The notes under the pieces were generated by a model. The model saw only the letters and a program-made list of their open reading frames with translations, was not told where the DNA came from and made no database searches. The position numbers and the translations under genes are program-made. 64,000 bases of DNA from Massilia sp. Root133. GTDB taxonomy: Bacteria; Pseudomonadota; Gammaproteobacteria; Burkholderiales; Burkholderiaceae_D. The DNA is taken from positions 394,332-458,331 of the forward strand of contig NZ_LMEW01000012.1 in NCBI RefSeq assembly GCF_001426525.1, read 5' to 3'. Positions 16,288 through 25,522 of this stretch are shown here, one piece after another. Position 1 is the first letter of the stretch. Each line of letters starts with the position of its first letter.

Positions 16288-16863
16288 ATGGAACACAATC
16301 ATCACCACGATCATCCGCACCACGACGACGCGGGCCACGTGCATGCGCATCCGCTGCAGGGCGACATGGCGGACGGCCCGCGCCGCCCGAGCCGCGAGGA
16401 GTTGTCGCACATCGAAGGCTGGGGCGCCGACCTCGACCGCAAGAACCGCCCGGCCGTGCCGATGGAGCGCATGCCCGCGCGCTTCATCCACCCGCACGAG
16501 GGCAAGCTGCCCCAGCAGCCGGAAGACGTCGAGGTCCTCGTGTCGACCGAACGGCCCGGCATCACGCCGATCTTCGGCACCGCGCAGCCGCCGAAAGGCC
16601 TGTCCGGCATGATGCGCCGCCTCGCGTTCAAATGGTCGGAAAACGACCTGCGCCATTGGCTCCTGCTGCTCGCGGCGGACCGCGTGAACGTCGTCGAGGG
16701 CATCGGCGAGGACCTCGCCCACGGCAAGGTGCCGAACGTGCTGGGCGAAATGGGCATCAAGGCCGAGTGGGAGCATAACCGGGCCGGCCTCGTGAAGAAG
16801 GCGGTACTGGCCGGTGCCGTCGTCGGCACGGCCGTGTACCTGATGCGCCGGCGCGAGCGCTGA
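16288..16863 (+). CDS. Hypothetical protein with histidine-rich N-terminus and C-terminal membrane helix
   Basis: A 191-aa protein of no recognised family. The first about 22 residues are mostly His and Asp (MEHNHHHDHPHHDDAGHVHA), a likely metal-binding tail. The middle is hydrophilic (HIEGWGADLDRKNRPAVPME). The C-terminal third has a soluble segment (SENDLRHWLLLLAADRVNVVEGIGED) and a terminal hydrophobic helix, AVLAGAVVGTAVYLM, ending in RRRER. GAGGAGACGTC precedes the ATG. Because it directly follows a zinc alcohol dehydrogenase, a role in zinc delivery or in tethering that enzyme to the membrane is a reasonable guess, not a demonstrated function. Confidence 0.7.
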   Translation: MEHNHHHDHPHHDDAGHVHAHPLQGDMADGPRRPSREELSHIEGWGADLDRKNRPAVPMERMPARFIHPHEGKLPQQPEDVEVLVSTERPGITPIFGTAQPPKGLSGMMRRLAFKWSENDLRHWLLLLAADRVNVVEGIGEDLAHGKVPNVLGEMGIKAEWEHNRAGLVKKAVLAGAVVGTAVYLMRRRER

Positions 16864-17022
16864 GCGTCCCGTGAGGTGCGCCTGGGCGCACCGTCATCCG
16901 CACCTTTTCATCCGCCTCACGGCAGCCGCAAGGCGCCGTGGGGCTCTTTGCGCTTGAGCAAATTCCTTTAAGCGAGCTCGGCCACACTGCATCGGTGTGC
17001 CCGCTCAATGAAAGGAAATCTC

Positions 17023-18789
17023 ATGAACAAGCGCAAGATGTTGCTGGCGTCGTTCGGCGCCCTGTCACTGGCGGTCGTCGTGCCCGCGGGCGCGGCCGGC
17101 CCCGGCACGATGAGCCCGGCGGTTGCCGCGTCCCCGCAGCTGGACGCGGCATTGCTGGCCCAGCTGGACGCGCGCCGCGCCGCGCGCGGGCAGGATGCGC
17201 GCCACGGTGATGCGATCGTCGCGCGGCATCCCGGCACGCAGGGCACGCAGGTCGTGCGCGTGGCCCACACGTACAAGAACGTGCGCATCTTCGGCTTCGA
17301 ATCCGTGCTTGTCCTGGATGCCAACGGCAAGATCCTGTCCGAATCGGATTCCGAGCAGCGCACCAACTTCGTGAAGGCCGACGCCGCCGGGCCGGGTTCG
17401 GATTTCAGCGTCGTGCCGGCGATCTCGTCGAAGGCCGCGATCGATGCGGCGCTGGCTTCGCTGGGCGCCTCGGCGCGCCACGAGACGCCGCCCAGCGCGG
17501 AGCTGATCATCTGGCCCGCGATGCGCACGGAACGCGTGCCGGACGCGCGCGACAAGCAGGAGCAGGAGCTCAACGCGCTCGACGTGCAGGAAGTCGTCGA
17601 TCACTACGAACTCGCCTACCTCGTGCACACGCGCATGGTCGCGGGCGACAAGCCCGTGTACCACGACACCATCGTGAGCGCGCGCGACGGCGCCATTCTC
17701 GCCCAGTGGAACATGCTGCAGACGGTGGTCGGCGTGGGCCACAGCCAGTACAACGGCGATGTGCCCATCAACACGACGCTCGCCGAGGGCAAATACAGGA
17801 TGATCGACGACACCCGCGGCACGGGCGGCACGTTCGGCGCGATGGCGATCACGAACGCGAACCATGGCACGAGCGCGGGCAGCGTCTACGTCAACGATAC
17901 GAATACGTGGGGCGACGGCAAGCAGTACGTGAACGGCGGCTCGACGACGAACGCGAACGGCCAGACGGCCGCCGTGAACGCGATGTGGGGCCTGATGAAC
18001 ACGTACGACACGATGAAGAACGTGTTCAACTGGTTGTCGCTGGACGGGCACAATACGGCCACGTACATCGCGGCACACGTCAACACGGCATACGACAACG
18101 CGTATTACAGCGACACGTGCCGCTGCATGTTCATCGGCGACGGCTCCAGCTTCAACAGCCTGGGCTCGATCGACGTGATCGGCCACGAGATGGGCCATGG
18201 CGTGACGGCCGCCACGTCGAACCTGACGTATGCGGGAGAATCGGGCGGACTGAACGAATCGTCGTCGGACATCAACGGCGAGGCCGTCGAAGCGTATGCG
18301 CGCGGGGGCGGCAAGGGCGACACTGTCCCGCTCACGGGCAACGACTGGGTGCTAGGCAAGGAGATCAGCAAGTCGGGCACGCCGCTGCGCTGGATGTACC
18401 GCCCCAGCAAGGACGGCAGCAGCCCGGACGCCTGGAACAGCTCGATCAAGCGCCTGGACGTGCACTACAGCAGCGGCCCGAACAACCGCATGTTCTACTT
18501 CCTCGCACAGGGCTCCAGCGCGGACAAGGCCGGTGATTATTACAGCAAATACCTCGTCAGGACACCGGCCGCGATGACGGGCATCGGGCTCGACAAGGCC
18601 TACCGGATCTGGTTCAAGGCGAACACGACCAAGTTCACGTCGAGTACCAATTACGCGGATGCGCGCGCCAAGATGATCGAGGCTGCAGGCGAGCTGTACG
18701 GCAAGAGCAGCCGCGAGCTGATTGCCGTGCAGCGGGCGTATGCCGCGATCAACGTGGGCGCGGACGTGGATGAGCCGCCGGGACAGTAA
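17023..18789 (+). CDS. Thermolysin-family (M4) neutral metalloprotease, secreted
   Basis: A 588-aa preproenzyme. Signal peptide: MNKRKMLLASFGALSLAVVVPAGA. Residues about 30-240 form the FTP/PepSY propeptide that acts as chaperone and inhibitor. The M4 catalytic domain follows with HEMGH at 388-392 and the third zinc ligand Glu412 in GGLNESSSD. The C-terminal part contains the active-site His region (LDVHYSSGPNNRMFYFLA). AAGGAAATCTC precedes ATG 17023; an ATG five codons upstream is less well placed. The product would be an extracellular protease for nutrient acquisition. It converges on the alpha-galactosidase gene with only 12 bp between stops. Confidence 0.93.
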   Translation: MNKRKMLLASFGALSLAVVVPAGAAGPGTMSPAVAASPQLDAALLAQLDARRAARGQDARHGDAIVARHPGTQGTQVVRVAHTYKNVRIFGFESVLVLDANGKILSESDSEQRTNFVKADAAGPGSDFSVVPAISSKAAIDAALASLGASARHETPPSAELIIWPAMRTERVPDARDKQEQELNALDVQEVVDHYELAYLVHTRMVAGDKPVYHDTIVSARDGAILAQWNMLQTVVGVGHSQYNGDVPINTTLAEGKYRMIDDTRGTGGTFGAMAITNANHGTSAGSVYVNDTNTWGDGKQYVNGGSTTNANGQTAAVNAMWGLMNTYDTMKNVFNWLSLDGHNTATYIAAHVNTAYDNAYYSDTCRCMFIGDGSSFNSLGSIDVIGHEMGHGVTAATSNLTYAGESGGLNESSSDINGEAVEAYARGGGKGDTVPLTGNDWVLGKEISKSGTPLRWMYRPSKDGSSPDAWNSSIKRLDVHYSSGPNNRMFYFLAQGSSADKAGDYYSKYLVRTPAAMTGIGLDKAYRIWFKANTTKFTSSTNYADARAKMIEAAGELYGKSSRELIAVQRAYAAINVGADVDEPPGQ

Positions 18790-18801
18790 AAGCGCTCCTC
18801 G

Positions 18802-21024
18802 TCAGGCGGCTTCCAGGACAATGGCCGCGGCCTGGAAGTCGCCGACGAGGTTGGGCTGGATCCCTTGTCCCATCCAATAGGCGCCGCTCGCCTGCTTTGG
18901 TGTGCGCGGCGCCACGCCCCCTGCAATGGTGCGCAGCGCATACGTCTTCCGTGGATCGAGTCCGCGCAACTGGATATGGGGCGCCGGATTGCGCATGCCG
19001 CCGGAATGAAGGAAGGCGAAGAGGACGGCCTGGTTGCCGTCCTGCGCGACCGACAGCGTCGCGGACCGTGCCGAGCCGCCCTGCGGCGAGATCAAGCGGT
19101 ACAGATCGCCTTGTTGGACGGTCACCCGAATACGCTTGTACTCGGCGATAAGGCGCTTCGCTTGCGTGAAGTCGTTCGCGCTCCAGTGGTTCAGGTTCGC
19201 GCCGATCCCGAGCGCGCCCTGCATGGACGACAGGAACCGGTATTCCAGCGACGTGGCGCGCTTGTTGACCCAGTTGGGCGAGTCGGTGACCCAGGCCATC
19301 ATGATCGCCGGCGCATAGGCCTGGCTGAAGCCATCCTGGATCAACAGCCTGTCGTACGGATCGGTATTGTCCGACACCCAGACCTCGTCGGTCAGGGCCA
19401 TGATGCCGAGATCGACGCGGCCGCCGCCGCTGGCGCACGATTCGATCTCGACCTTCGGGTGGCGCCGGCGCAGTTCGCCGAGCAGCTTGTAGAGATTGTC
19501 CACGTACGTCACGTACAGGCGTTGCTGCTCCGCGGGCGGCACCTGCGGCCAGCCCGGTTCGGACCAGGCGCGGTTATGGTCCCACTTCAGAAACGCGATG
19601 TTGTTCGCGCCGAGCAGCCTGTCCAATACCATGAGCAGGTGGTCGTACACGTCCTTGCGCGCCAGGTTGAGCACCAGCTGGTCGCGGGCTTCGGAGCGCG
19701 TGCGTCCCGGAAAGTGGATGACCCAATCGGGATGGGCCCGGTACAAATCGCTGTCCGGATTGACCATCTCCGGTTCGACCCACAGCCCGAATTCCATGCC
19801 CAGGTCGTTGACGCGTCGGATGAGGGGCGTCAGCCCGCTCGGGAATTTCTTGGTGTTGACGACCCAGTCGCCGAGGCCGGCTTTCGAACTGTTGCGCGCG
19901 CCGAACCAGCCGTCGTCGACGACGAAGCGTTCGATGCCGAGGCCGGCGGCCTTCTCCGCGAGCGCCATCTGGCCCGCTTCGTCGACGGCGAACTCGGTCG
20001 CCTCCCATGAATTGTAGAGAACGGGCCGCGGACGCAACGCCGGCGCGCCCGGCAGGATGCGCGTGCGCTGGTAGCGATGGAACAGGCGCGACGCGCCGCC
20101 GAACCCTTCGCCGGAATATCCCGCGTGGAACATGGGCGAGGAGAGGCGTTCGCCGGGCTTGAGCCGATAGGCGAAATCGAAGGGGTTGTAGCCGGCCGTC
20201 ATGCGGACGCCGCCAAGCGCATCCATGTCGACACCGATGCGCCACGCGCCGCTCCAGCCCAGTGCGCCGAACCACACGGGGCCGGACTCCTCTTCGGTCA
20301 TGGCCCGGCTCAGCGCAATCCACGGGTTGGCCTGGTGCGACGTCACGCCCTTGCGGCTCTCGATCACCGTCGCGCCGGGACCGACCGGGCGGGTTTGCAG
20401 CGCGAACTCGCCGGCCCAGCGTCCCGTCAGGTACGACAGCCGGTAATCGTCGGCGTACGGCAGGTTGATGCTGGCCGCGGCCATCTGGTCGACCTGGATC
20501 CAGCCGTTCGTCCGGTTCTCGACCACGGCACTGCGCGTCAGGATCCCGGTTGCGGCTTCCATCGCATAGGCGAGCGTGACGTGCACGGCGCGACTGACAT
20601 CCTTGAGCCTGACCAGGATGCGGTCGCCGTCGAGCTGGTGGCCGGCGTAGCGCAGGTCCAGGTCGCGCACGCCATCGGGAAAGGTGACCTTCAGGGCCGG
20701 CTCCACCGTCAGGCCCGCGCCGAAGCCGGGATACTCGAACGGCGTGACGGTGATCGACGTTTCGTTGCTGGAGTTCTCGGCGACCGGTGCCGGCGCCGGC
20801 AGCGGATCGTCCGGGGACAGTGCGCTGCCCCAGTACATGGTCTGCAGGCGGCCATCCGGGTTGACGCCGAACGCGTAGGTGACGGCGCCGCCGTCGAGCC
20901 GGAAGACGTGCGCCGCGTCGTCGATGGTGGGACGCGCCCGGGCGGCATTGCCCATGGTCAGTCCGGCAAGTCCGCCCAGCATGCCCATGCATACGGTGCG
21001 ACGGCGTCGATCGATGTTCTTCAT
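18802..21024 (-). CDS. GH36-family alpha-galactosidase, exported
   Basis: A 740-aa enzyme removing terminal alpha-galactosyl residues from raffinose-type oligosaccharides or galactomannan. Catalytic nucleophile: Asp482 in FLKWDHNR. Acid/base: Asp552 in VSDNTD. Other GH36 hallmarks are VVDDGWFG (about 368-375), GLWVEPEMV and SCASGGGRVDLG. The N-terminus NIDRRRRTVCMGMLGGLAGL is twin-arginine-like, so Tat export to the periplasm is likely. It starts 67 bp downstream of the M23 peptidase gene on the same strand. No sugar-transport gene is adjacent. Confidence 0.92.
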   Translation of the reverse strand: MKNIDRRRRTVCMGMLGGLAGLTMGNAARARPTIDDAAHVFRLDGGAVTYAFGVNPDGRLQTMYWGSALSPDDPLPAPAPVAENSSNETSITVTPFEYPGFGAGLTVEPALKVTFPDGVRDLDLRYAGHQLDGDRILVRLKDVSRAVHVTLAYAMEAATGILTRSAVVENRTNGWIQVDQMAAASINLPYADDYRLSYLTGRWAGEFALQTRPVGPGATVIESRKGVTSHQANPWIALSRAMTEEESGPVWFGALGWSGAWRIGVDMDALGGVRMTAGYNPFDFAYRLKPGERLSSPMFHAGYSGEGFGGASRLFHRYQRTRILPGAPALRPRPVLYNSWEATEFAVDEAGQMALAEKAAGLGIERFVVDDGWFGARNSSKAGLGDWVVNTKKFPSGLTPLIRRVNDLGMEFGLWVEPEMVNPDSDLYRAHPDWVIHFPGRTRSEARDQLVLNLARKDVYDHLLMVLDRLLGANNIAFLKWDHNRAWSEPGWPQVPPAEQQRLYVTYVDNLYKLLGELRRRHPKVEIESCASGGGRVDLGIMALTDEVWVSDNTDPYDRLLIQDGFSQAYAPAIMMAWVTDSPNWVNKRATSLEYRFLSSMQGALGIGANLNHWSANDFTQAKRLIAEYKRIRVTVQQGDLYRLISPQGGSARSATLSVAQDGNQAVLFAFLHSGGMRNPAPHIQLRGLDPRKTYALRTIAGGVAPRTPKQASGAYWMGQGIQPNLVGDFQAAAIVLEAA

Positions 21025-21090
21025 AGTCCCCTCAGGCAGCGATTTTGTTCATATTATCGCAATGGCTGAGGAGTAGCCGAGCAGAAAACT

Positions 21091-21801
21091 TCAGGGCTGC
21101 AGCAACGGATACGGATTCACCGGCGTCCCTTTCCACCACTGCTTCTCGGGCGTCAGTTCGAACACGGCGAAGTGCAGGTGCGGCGCGTTCGGATCGGCAT
21201 TGCCGGTCGCGCCCACATAGCCGATCAGGTCGCCGCGCTTGACCTGCGCGCCTTCCTGCAGGCCGTCCGCATAGCGGTCCAGGTGCGCATAGTAATAGGC
21301 ATATTTTTCGGTCGGATCGAACTGGTACACGGTCAGCCCGCCTGGCTTGCTCGTGAACAGCTTCACGATCTTGCCGTCCGCCACCGCGACCACCTTCGTG
21401 CCTTTCGGCGCCATGATGTCCAGCGCTTCGTGGTGGCGTTCCGTGCCGCGCGGCTGGTCGTAGGTGTCGGCGAGTTTGGAGAACGGCATGCCGTCGACGG
21501 GTACGAGCAGCTTGCCCGGCGGGACGGACGGCGCGGGCGCCGTGCCCGCTGCGGTGACGGGCGTGTCCGAGGCGGCGGGACGCAGCGGCAGGTCGAGTTC
21601 CGTGAGGTCGGGCATGACCTGCGGCGCCGGCGGCAGCTTGCCGTCGATGCCGCTCGATGGCGGCGGCGGCGCGGGCAGGGCGCCCGTGTCCGCGGCCACG
21701 GCCGGTGGGGTGGCGGGGGCGTGGGGCATCTGGCGCAGCCAGACGAACAGGCCGCCGGCGCCCACCAGCACGCCGAGCAGGAAGGTCATCAACCATCTCA
21801 T
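21091..21801 (-). CDS. M23-family (LytM-type) peptidoglycan endopeptidase or activator
   Basis: A 236-aa envelope protein with one N-terminal membrane anchor ([21 protein letters not shown]), a Pro/Ala-rich linker (to about residue 100) and a LytM domain. The zinc ligands appear present: His and Asp in [10 protein letters not shown], and the HLHF motif near residue 208. It could hydrolyse peptide crossbridges in the periplasm. It lies 21 bp downstream of the L,D-transpeptidase gene on the same strand, so two wall-remodelling enzymes probably form an operon. Confidence 0.88.
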   Translation of the reverse strand: MRWLMTFLLGVLVGAGGLFVWLRQMPHAPATPPAVAADTGALPAPPPPSSGIDGKLPPAPQVMPDLTELDLPLRPAASDTPVTAAGTAPAPSVPPGKLLVPVDGMPFSKLADTYDQPRGTERHHEALDIMAPKGTKVVAVADGKIVKLFTSKPGGLTVYQFDPTEKYAYYYAHLDRYADGLQEGAQVKRGDLIGYVGATGNADPNAPHLHFAVFELTPEKQWWKGTPVNPYPLLQP

Positions 21802-21822
21802 CGTCGTCTCCTTTGCTTCGTT

Positions 21823-22806
21823 TTAGTCTTGCAGTACGACCTCCGTGCCCGCCTGGACGAGCCCCGCCACTTCCGATGCGCTCCAGTTCGTCAAGCGGAT
21901 GCAGCCGTGCGATTCGCTCTTGCCCACCGAGGCCGGCACCGGCGTGCCGTGGATGCCGTAATGCGGCTTGGTCAGGTCGATCCACACGACGCCGACCGGG
22001 TTGTTGGGACCCGCCGCGACCGTCGTTTTCTTGTCGCCCGGCTTGGCGTCCCAGAACAGTTTCGGGTTGTAGTGGTACGTGGGGTTGCGGTGCACGCCTT
22101 CGATCTTCCAGTCGCCGATCGGCAGAGGATCGTGTTCGCTGCCGCTCGACACGGGATACTGGGCCAGCACGGTCCCCGCCGCGTCCTGCAGCTGCAGGAT
22201 GCGGCCTTCCTTCGACACGACGACGCGCGCGGCCGGCGCCAGCGCCGGGGTGCCGACGACGTTCGGCACGACGATCTGCTCGCCGGCGCGGCCCAGGTCC
22301 TTGCCGGGGTTGAGCTTTTCCAGCAGCGCCGGGCTCGCGTGGAATTTCTCGCCGAGACCTTCCGCCGGCGTGGCGTAGCCGAGCGTGGGCAGCTTGGCCT
22401 TTTCCATCATGTCGTCCGGCACGCGCTGGAACGGGCCCGCGACGTCGGTGTCAGCCAGCGTGTAGGTCAGCAGGGTCGGCGTCTGGTCGGTGTTCAGCGC
22501 GTTCCACGTGGCGTCGTCGAGCTTGCCGGTCGGATCGAGACCGCGCGCCTTCTGGAAGCCGGCCAGCGCCTGGCGCATGTTGGAGCCGTAGGCGCCGTCG
22601 ATTTCGCCGGGCGAGAAGTGGGCGCGGTCGAGCAGCACCTGGGCGCGCAGCAGGCGCTCGAACTCGGCCGCCCGTGCGGCGGCCGGAGCGGGCTGCGCGG
22701 CCGGCGTAGCGGCGGCCGGCTGCGCCTGCGGTTGCGCGGCGCCCGCCGGACCGGCGAGGCCGGCCAGCAGGGCGATCAAAAGGGGGATGCGGGTCGTTTT
22801 CAACAT
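21823..22806 (-). CDS. L,D-transpeptidase (YkuD) with peptidoglycan-binding domain
   Basis: A 327-aa periplasmic enzyme forming 3-3 crosslinks or attaching proteins to peptidoglycan. A signal peptide (MLKTTRIPLLIALLAGLAGPAGA) is followed by an Ala/Pro/Gln linker. A PG-binding helical repeat follows (DGAYGSNMRQALAGFQKARG). The YkuD domain is C-terminal with HGTPVPASVGKSESHGCIRL containing the catalytic His and Cys. GGACACC precedes the ATG weakly. It is the first gene of a minus-strand pair with the M23 peptidase. Confidence 0.93.
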   Translation of the reverse strand: MLKTTRIPLLIALLAGLAGPAGAAQPQAQPAAATPAAQPAPAAARAAEFERLLRAQVLLDRAHFSPGEIDGAYGSNMRQALAGFQKARGLDPTGKLDDATWNALNTDQTPTLLTYTLADTDVAGPFQRVPDDMMEKAKLPTLGYATPAEGLGEKFHASPALLEKLNPGKDLGRAGEQIVVPNVVGTPALAPAARVVVSKEGRILQLQDAAGTVLAQYPVSSGSEHDPLPIGDWKIEGVHRNPTYHYNPKLFWDAKPGDKKTTVAAGPNNPVGVVWIDLTKPHYGIHGTPVPASVGKSESHGCIRLTNWSASEVAGLVQAGTEVVLQD

Positions 22807-22911
22807 GGTGTCCTGCCTGAAATTGCGTTGGCTTCAGGTTAGTGCCGCGCAAGACGGGGCTCTGTGCGGGAACGAACCCAAGCCTGTCAGGCCGGCGGTA
22901 CAATCCGCCGC

Positions 22912-23211
22912 ATGACCATGTTGACCATCACCCTGCAGCCGTCCGGCTGGTCCTTCGACACCGACACGGAGACGACGGTGCTGCACGCCGCCGAACGGGC
23001 CGGCATCGACCTGCCCAGTTCCTGCCGCAACGGCACGTGCCGCACATGCATCTGCCGCCTCGCGGGCGGCAAGGTGCGCTATCTCGTGGAATGGCCGGGG
23101 TTGTCCCTCGACGAAAAACGCGAGGGCTATATCCTGCCGTGCGTTGCCGTCGCGCAGGAAGATCTCGTGGTCGACCAGCGGCTGGCGAAGAAGATCGTGT
23201 TTCCCGAGTAA
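22912..23211 (+). CDS. Plant-type 2Fe-2S ferredoxin
   Basis: A 99-aa single-domain ferredoxin with the cluster motif SCRNGTCRTCICRL (C-x4-C-x2-C) and the distal Cys in YILPCVAV. Length and fold match the 2Fe-2S family; such short forms can act as electron carriers for oxygenases or related enzymes. The ATG at 22912 was chosen; an ATG two codons later is equally possible. It stands alone, divergent from the L,D-transpeptidase gene, with no obvious partner enzyme. Confidence 0.85.
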   Translation: MTMLTITLQPSGWSFDTDTETTVLHAAERAGIDLPSSCRNGTCRTCICRLAGGKVRYLVEWPGLSLDEKREGYILPCVAVAQEDLVVDQRLAKKIVFPE

Positions 23212-23481
23212 GAGCCCGTGGCATAGCCGCTGACTTGCTTCGGTGGCAACAACCTCACGACCCCGCTTGTGGGGTGCGTTACAGGCAGGATCATACCCAC
23301 GGAAGCGCATCGAAAACCTGAGAGCGGCGAAAGCCGCGAATAGGTACGCTTTCGGTTGGGTCCTGACGTTCAGCAACCGGCGTCATCCTGGCAAGAATGA
23401 TCATTGCTCCCGCCATGTTTTCCTGGTGGCGCTTCACGCGCCGTAGAATGCTGATTTCGTCTGCAAGTATGGAGTCTTATC
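23212..23481 (+). ncRNA. Hairpin-rich untranslated stretch, possible structured RNA
   Basis: No convincing reading frame is present. Several short complementary blocks occur in order: CCGTGG (23216) with CCACGG (about 23299), enclosing TTGC/GCAA and CCCCGC-TTGTGGGG; then GCGGC-GAAA-GCCGC and CGGTTG...CAACCG. Together they could form a multibranched RNA. I could not match it to a class by eye: 6S-like RNA or a 5' leader of the following gene are possibilities. There is no obvious terminator. The strand is assumed from the neighbouring genes. Confidence 0.25.
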
Positions 23482-23730
23482 ATGGAAACAATCGACCAGC
23501 GTTACCTCGTCCAGCAAAACAAGCGCACTGACGACGGTAAGGCGGCGCCCGTTTTTGCCAGAGTCATGCGTAGCAAGGAAGGCAAGTTCGAGGGCGTGTC
23601 ATTTATTAAGAATAAAGAGAAAGCAACTGTCATGACATCCGCTGAAGCTCAGGAAGTGGTCACGTGGGCCGCAAAGAAAAAAGAAAATGCCCAACAGTAT
23701 GAAACTAAAGTTATTTGTGTGGGCCAGTAG
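23482..23730 (+). CDS. Hypothetical 82-aa protein in a lower-GC islet
   Basis: A small, soluble, Lys-rich protein (METIDQRYLVQQNKRTDDGK...) with a likely alpha-beta pattern and no recognised family. Its codon use is clearly less GC-biased than that of the neighbours (AAT AAA GAG AAA, ACT, TAT), a sign of recent acquisition. The ribosome site is a weak ATGGAGTC. Function unknown; small phage- or plasmid-type orphans are the usual company of such genes. Confidence 0.6.
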   Translation: METIDQRYLVQQNKRTDDGKAAPVFARVMRSKEGKFEGVSFIKNKEKATVMTSAEAQEVVTWAAKKKENAQQYETKVICVGQ

Positions 23731-23846
23731 CCGCATGTAGATCGGCCAGAAACGGACGTTGCAGTCACATCGGTGTAGGTGCCGCATTGTCCCGCTCCTT
23801 TCGCGAGTAAAATGCGGCCTCAATCTACTCAAATCAAAGGCAAGCA

Positions 23847-24113
23847 ATGAAAAAGACAGACCTGGCAAAAAGCGACGCGAAGAAACTGATGAATCAAATG
23901 AGTGCGAAAGGCGCAACGTACGGTGTAGGAGCGTCGGCAGCTATGCCCGACCGTCGCGAACAACGCGAACGTGAGCGCGCGCTGGGTCTGGTGCCGTTTG
24001 CCGTCAAGCTCAACAGCGACCTAGTCAAGCAGTTGCAGACTTTGAGCAAAGAGCGCGGCGTCGAATTGAATGAACTCGTTACACAGTTGTTGCAAAAAGG
24101 CTTGTCCGCATAA
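23847..24113 (+). CDS. Small RHH-like putative DNA-binding or antitoxin-like protein
   Basis: An 88-aa protein. The C-terminal half (VPFAVKLNSDLVKQLQTLSK, then ERGVELNELVTQLLQKGL) has the strand-helix-helix pattern of ribbon-helix-helix regulators. The N-terminal half is basic and probably disordered (MKKTDLAKSDAKKLMNQMSAKG). No toxin gene is adjacent: the next 400 bp lack a credible reading frame. Like its upstream neighbour it sits in lower-GC DNA. A plasmid- or island-type regulator is the most likely identity. Confidence 0.6.
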   Translation: MKKTDLAKSDAKKLMNQMSAKGATYGVGASAAMPDRREQRERERALGLVPFAVKLNSDLVKQLQTLSKERGVELNELVTQLLQKGLSA

Positions 24114-24522
24114 ATGAGATAGCAAATCAGTAGCACGCTCCACAATACCTCAGTTAATCAAGTGCAGAACGGCCGTACGTTGAGTTGCGTCGACCGATTG
24201 AATGCGCAGCCAAAACATCCGTCGAACAAGCCATCGACCAGATCGTAAATTCTGGGCATCTCGCCAGCGTCCGAGGCGGGCAACCAGGTCCGTTGTGTCT
24301 TATGTCCCCGTAAGTGTCGTTGCACAAGCATGGCGCCAGACCCCGAAATTGTTCTCGAAGTATTGAAACGGTTGAAGTTGAGCGCGCCCTAAGCAGTTGT
24401 CGTCGGCCTGCGCGGAGCAAGAGCGCAGAAGTCCGAGCGTTAAGATGACGGCCATCTAGCCCGCCCGCTCACTCATCTCTTAAAGCGACTTGGAGAAGCT
24501 TTGTCAGGCGCTCCAAGCCCCG
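24114..24522. other. Non-coding remainder of the low-GC islet
   Basis: A 400-bp stretch with no supported gene. A short minus-strand frame (24154-24420) has no ribosome site and no family features. The composition is intermediate. No inverted repeat, attachment-like duplication or terminator was recognised. Confidence 0.4.
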
Positions 24523-25416
24523 TCAACGCGCGTCCAGGCCCAGCGCCGACTCGATCGCCCGCAGCACGCGCGGCCATGCGCTCGACGTCGCCGCCACCTC
24601 GTCGTAATGGCTGGCGCCCGGCAGGATCACGACCTCGGCGCCGTCGCCGGCCGCACGGGCGCGGGCCGCGAAGTCGTGCGCGACGCGCGGGGGCGAGATC
24701 GTGTCCAGCTCGCCGGTGACGAGGATCGTATGGCTGCCGTTCGGCATCAGGTCGCCTGCGTTCGTGTCGGAAAACACGTCCGGCCGGTCCGCGCTCGGCG
24801 TGCCGGCCAGTTCGACGGTCTCGCGGCCGCAACTCGTCTTCAGCAGCGCGGCCTCGCGCCGCAGATCGGCCAGGCCACCCAGGCTGACGACCTGGCGCAC
24901 CGGCACGATGTCCTTGCGGTACAGCGGGCTCGACGCGGGGATGCGGGGCCGCGCCGCCAGCCATTGCACGAGCTGGCCGCCGGCCGAGTGCCCGACGGCC
25001 ACGAGGCGGCCGAGGTCGAGCGGATGTTCCCTGGCGGTGCGCGCGAGCAGGTCGAGGGCCGCGTTCATGTCCTGGTAGGTGCCCGGGTAGCCGCCGCCGG
25101 CCTCGTCGACGCGGCGGTATTCCACGTTCCACACGGCGATGCCGCGCGCCGCCAGCGCCCCCGCCATGTTGCGCAGCTGCGTGATGCCGCCGAATTCCTT
25201 CGTCCAGCAGCCGCCGTGCACGAGCACGGCCACGGGGAACGGCCCCGTGCCGGACGGCAGGAACAGTTCGGCGTACTGCGACGGCGCGGCGCCGTAGCGC
25301 AGGGTGGCGGCGGGCGCGGGGCCGGACAGGGCCAGGTAGTCGTCCAGCGTCATCGGGGCGGCGTGCACGGTAGAGGTCATGGCGAGAGTGAGGGCGAGGG
25401 CGGCGAGGCGTGTCAT
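24523..25416 (-). CDS. Secreted alpha/beta hydrolase (esterase/lipase, BD-FAE-like)
   Basis: A 297-aa hydrolase with a signal peptide (MTRLAALALTLAMTSTVHA). It has the oxyanion motif VLVHGGCWTKEFGG, the nucleophile elbow VGHSAGGQLVQW (Ser about residue 167) and a C-terminal GASHYDEV carrying the His. The pattern matches hormone-sensitive-lipase or kynurenine-formamidase-like esterases. The probable location is the periplasm. No operon partner; the upstream gene is divergent. Substrate unknown. Confidence 0.85.
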   Translation of the reverse strand: MTRLAALALTLAMTSTVHAAPMTLDDYLALSGPAPAATLRYGAAPSQYAELFLPSGTGPFPVAVLVHGGCWTKEFGGITQLRNMAGALAARGIAVWNVEYRRVDEAGGGYPGTYQDMNAALDLLARTAREHPLDLGRLVAVGHSAGGQLVQWLAARPRIPASSPLYRKDIVPVRQVVSLGGLADLRREAALLKTSCGRETVELAGTPSADRPDVFSDTNAGDLMPNGSHTILVTGELDTISPPRVAHDFAARARAAGDGAEVVILPGASHYDEVAATSSAWPRVLRAIESALGLDAR

Positions 25417-25522
25417 GGGCTCGACTATAGCAAAGCGGATGCGGCCCGCACGATTGAAAACCCGCCGCGATCTTCCATGCTAGGCTGCACACAACGTCAA
25501 CCGCAACCATAGGGAGATCATC

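Noticed and set aside
23847..24113. Complete toxin-antitoxin pair
   Set aside because: The RHH-like protein resembles an antitoxin, but no adjacent toxin gene could be supported in either direction.
24154..24420. An 88-codon minus-strand frame in the low-GC islet
   Set aside because: No ribosome site, no coding periodicity and no resemblance to any family; retained only as intergenic DNA.
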